Below, piece after piece: positions 20,778 through 22,357 of a stretch of 22,357 nucleotides of DNA (within the stretch, counting starts at the first letter, position 1; every line of letters starts with the position of its first letter). Location of the stretch: the IMG/VR virus record IMGVR_UViG_3300008952_000331, positions 1 through 22,357 of that record; one strand, given 5' to 3'. Both the position numbers and the translations under genes were made by a program. A model generated the notes under the pieces. That model saw nothing but the letters and a program-made list of their open reading frames with translations, did no database searches and was not told where the DNA came from. The stretch comes from a virus.

Positions 20778-22357
20778 ATGACAATCACAACCACCACAGC
20801 AACCAGGCAATTCAACGGCGACAACTCAACCGTCGTGTTTGCATACAATTTTAAGATACTCGCAACAGGCGACATTGACGTATATCTTGGCACACCTGTT
20901 GGCGCTCCCACTACCTGGACGCAGCAGACTGAGACAACGCACTATTCAGTAAGTGGCGCAGGAGATGCAGGCGGCGGAAATATCACCTTTGTGACGGCTC
21001 CGCCGACAGGCACAGGCAATGTTTACCTTCGCCGAAAGACTGCGCAAACGCAATCCACCGATTACGTCGAGAATAGCGCATTCCCTGCCGACTCGCATGA
21101 GGCGGCTTTGGATCGCGTCACTATTCAAGTGCAAGAATTACAGGAAGAGGTTGACCGATGCTTTAAGCTCGGTGATCCATCAAGCCCTGTGCCTGATGCC
21201 GGGGCTGTTAACTTAACAGATGCCGTTGCCGCACGCGCAAGCAAGGTAGTGGCGTTTGACTCCAGTGGCGACCTGGCTTCTGACCAGGAGCTTGGCACAC
21301 ATCAGGGCAACTGGGCAACTTCTACAGCCTACGCTTTAAGAGATATTGTAAAAGATTCATCTAACAGTAATGTGTATATCTGCGTCACAGCGCATACATC
21401 AACAGGCTCTACGCCAATTTCATCAAACGCTGATGTAGCTAAGTGGACTTTAATTATTGATGCCGCGAGTGCAACTACCAGCGCCACAAATGCTGCTGCC
21501 TCGGCTGTCGCTGCTTTGGCATCCAAAGTTGCGGCGGCAAGTTCTGCAAGTGCTGCTTCAACTTCTGAGAGCAATGCTTCAACCTCGGCAAGTACAGCCT
21601 CTACTCAAGCAAGTAATGCCTCGACTTCGGCTACTAATGCTGCCACATCAGCTACAGCCGCGGCGGCCAGTTACGATAATTTCGATGATCGCTGGCTTGG
21701 GGATAAGGCTTCCGATCCTAGCGTTGACAATGATGGCAACTCCTTGCTTGATGGGGCCGCCTATTTCAACACGACTAATAATGTGTTGATGGTCTATGAT
21801 CTCGGTGGGACAACCTGGAATCGTACTACTCCGACAAGCGCAGACCAAACTAAAATTAATACAGTAAGCGGTATCGCCTCAGATGTGACGGCAGTAGCTG
21901 GTAAAGCTACCGAGATAGGAAGACTTGGTACAGCCGATGCCGTTGCGGACATGGCGATACTAGGCACAGCCGATGTTGTGACTGACATGAATGTTCTCGC
22001 AACCGCAGATGTTGTAACCGATATGAACACGCTCGGAACCGCAGACGTTGTGGCCGACATGAACACACTCGGCACAGCGGACGTTGTAGCCGACATGAAT
22101 ACCCTCGGCACAGCGGATGTCGTAAATGATATGAATGTCCTTGGTACATCAGGGAATGTTACCAACATGAATACGTTGTCGGGCATCAGTGCGGATATTA
22201 CAACCGTATCGGGAATATCTGCCAACGTCACAACGGTCGCGACTAATGTAGCTGACATTAATCGCTATTCAGATGAATATACGATTGCCTCATCAGCTCC
22301 TGGTTCTCCAAGTGAAGGTGATCTTTGGTACGATTCCACTAACAACGTGCTTAAAGT
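20778..22357 (+). CDS. Tail fibre protein, T7 gp17-like N-terminus (partial)
   Basis: Open from ATG 20778 (GAGG eight bases upstream) to the window edge, 526 codons without a stop. Residues 1 to about 135 match the T7 tail-fibre N-terminal virion-binding domain (TRQFNGDNSTVVFAYNFKIL, AALDRVTIQVQELQEEVDR). At about 176-222, NWATSTAYALRDIVKDSSN and VYICVTAHTS resemble a chitin-binding type 5/12 module. An Ala/Ser/Thr-rich helix follows (230-296), then a trimeric DDRWLGDKASDPSVDNDG and YFNTTNNVLMVYD segment (303-350), a 12-residue tandem repeat (383-466), and a second SSAPGSPSEGDLWYDSTNN segment near 510. The receptor-binding tip lies beyond the window. Confidence 0.92.
   Translation, partial: MTITTTTATRQFNGDNSTVVFAYNFKILATGDIDVYLGTPVGAPTTWTQQTETTHYSVSGAGDAGGGNITFVTAPPTGTGNVYLRRKTAQTQSTDYVENSAFPADSHEAALDRVTIQVQELQEEVDRCFKLGDPSSPVPDAGAVNLTDAVAARASKVVAFDSSGDLASDQELGTHQGNWATSTAYALRDIVKDSSNSNVYICVTAHTSTGSTPISSNADVAKWTLIIDAASATTSATNAAASAVAALASKVAAASSASAASTSESNASTSASTASTQASNASTSATNAATSATAAAASYDNFDDRWLGDKASDPSVDNDGNSLLDGAAYFNTTNNVLMVYDLGGTTWNRTTPTSADQTKINTVSGIASDVTAVAGKATEIGRLGTADAVADMAILGTADVVTDMNVLATADVVTDMNTLGTADVVADMNTLGTADVVADMNTLGTADVVNDMNVLGTSGNVTNMNTLSGISADITTVSGISANVTTVATNVADINRYSDEYTIASSAPGSPSEGDLWYDSTNNVLK
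21924..22175 (+). repeat. Seven 36-bp tandem repeats in the tail fibre gene
   Basis: Seven contiguous 36-base units begin at 21924, 21960, 21996, 22032, 22068, 22104 and 22140, each encoding a 12-residue unit of consensus LGTADVVADMNT. The units have diverged mostly at third codon positions and at the residues after VV; the last is LGTSGNVTNMNT. A looser continuation follows. The repeat probably forms a regular trimeric shaft, and its number could vary between relatives. Confidence 0.95.

Noticed and set aside
21457-21789. Open frames on both strands across the tail fibre
   Set aside because: They arise from Ala/Ser/Thr-rich and repeat codons of the fibre frame, which is open to the window edge.

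Overview
This window is the late (structural and lysis) region of a tailed bacteriophage with podovirus architecture. All large genes run on the + strand, tightly packed and often overlapping. Their order is lysis genes, small and large terminase, head-tail connector (portal), a Bbp19-like small protein, scaffold, major capsid, cement-like protein, two tail tubular proteins, a GNAT-fold protein, three internal virion (ejection) proteins, and a tail fibre cut off by the window edge. The tail, core and fibre genes follow T7 genes 11 to 17. The connector, Bbp19-like, scaffold, capsid and cement order resembles Bordetella phage BPP-1. No integrase, repressor, tRNA or CRISPR is visible. The carbohydrate-binding and repeat modules resemble those of environmental podoviruses, and the host is probably a Gram-negative bacterium because a spanin pair is present. 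The host cannot be named from the sequence.

Region 1-900 is the switch between two transcription directions. At the left edge the minus strand carries the start of an unidentified reading frame. A consensus extended -10 sigma70 promoter (459-431) points left into a leader of about 340 nt with no evident gene. Further right is a 53-residue zinc-ribbon gene on the minus strand (797-636). Between it and the late genes lie two opposed sigma70 promoters that share one symmetric -10 element (844-897). One arm would drive the zinc-ribbon gene leftward and the other the late operon rightward.

Region 912-5500 holds small proteins (one a zinc ribbon), an M15-type peptidoglycan peptidase, a probable holin, a nested inner/outer spanin pair, a secreted protein with a signal peptide, the two terminase subunits, and two tandem paralogous proline-rich proteins.

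Region 5500-10110 is the head module. Ahead of the capsid gene, a 136-base gap contains three mutually exclusive stems, one of which would hide the capsid ribosome binding site. This is a candidate translational switch. A strong intrinsic terminator (10078-10109) closes the head module. It is followed by a small AT-rich Cys-rich gene that looks like a moron. Region 10476-22357 is the tail, core and fibre module, with a carbohydrate-binding-like insertion in tail tubular protein B, a coiled coil with internal DNA repeats in the gp15-like protein, and a 36-bp tandem repeat in the tail fibre.

The most noteworthy points are the shared-core bidirectional promoter, the three-stem leader of the capsid gene, a set of four small Cys-rich proteins including one gene on the otherwise non-coding left side, and the tandem polyproline proteins.
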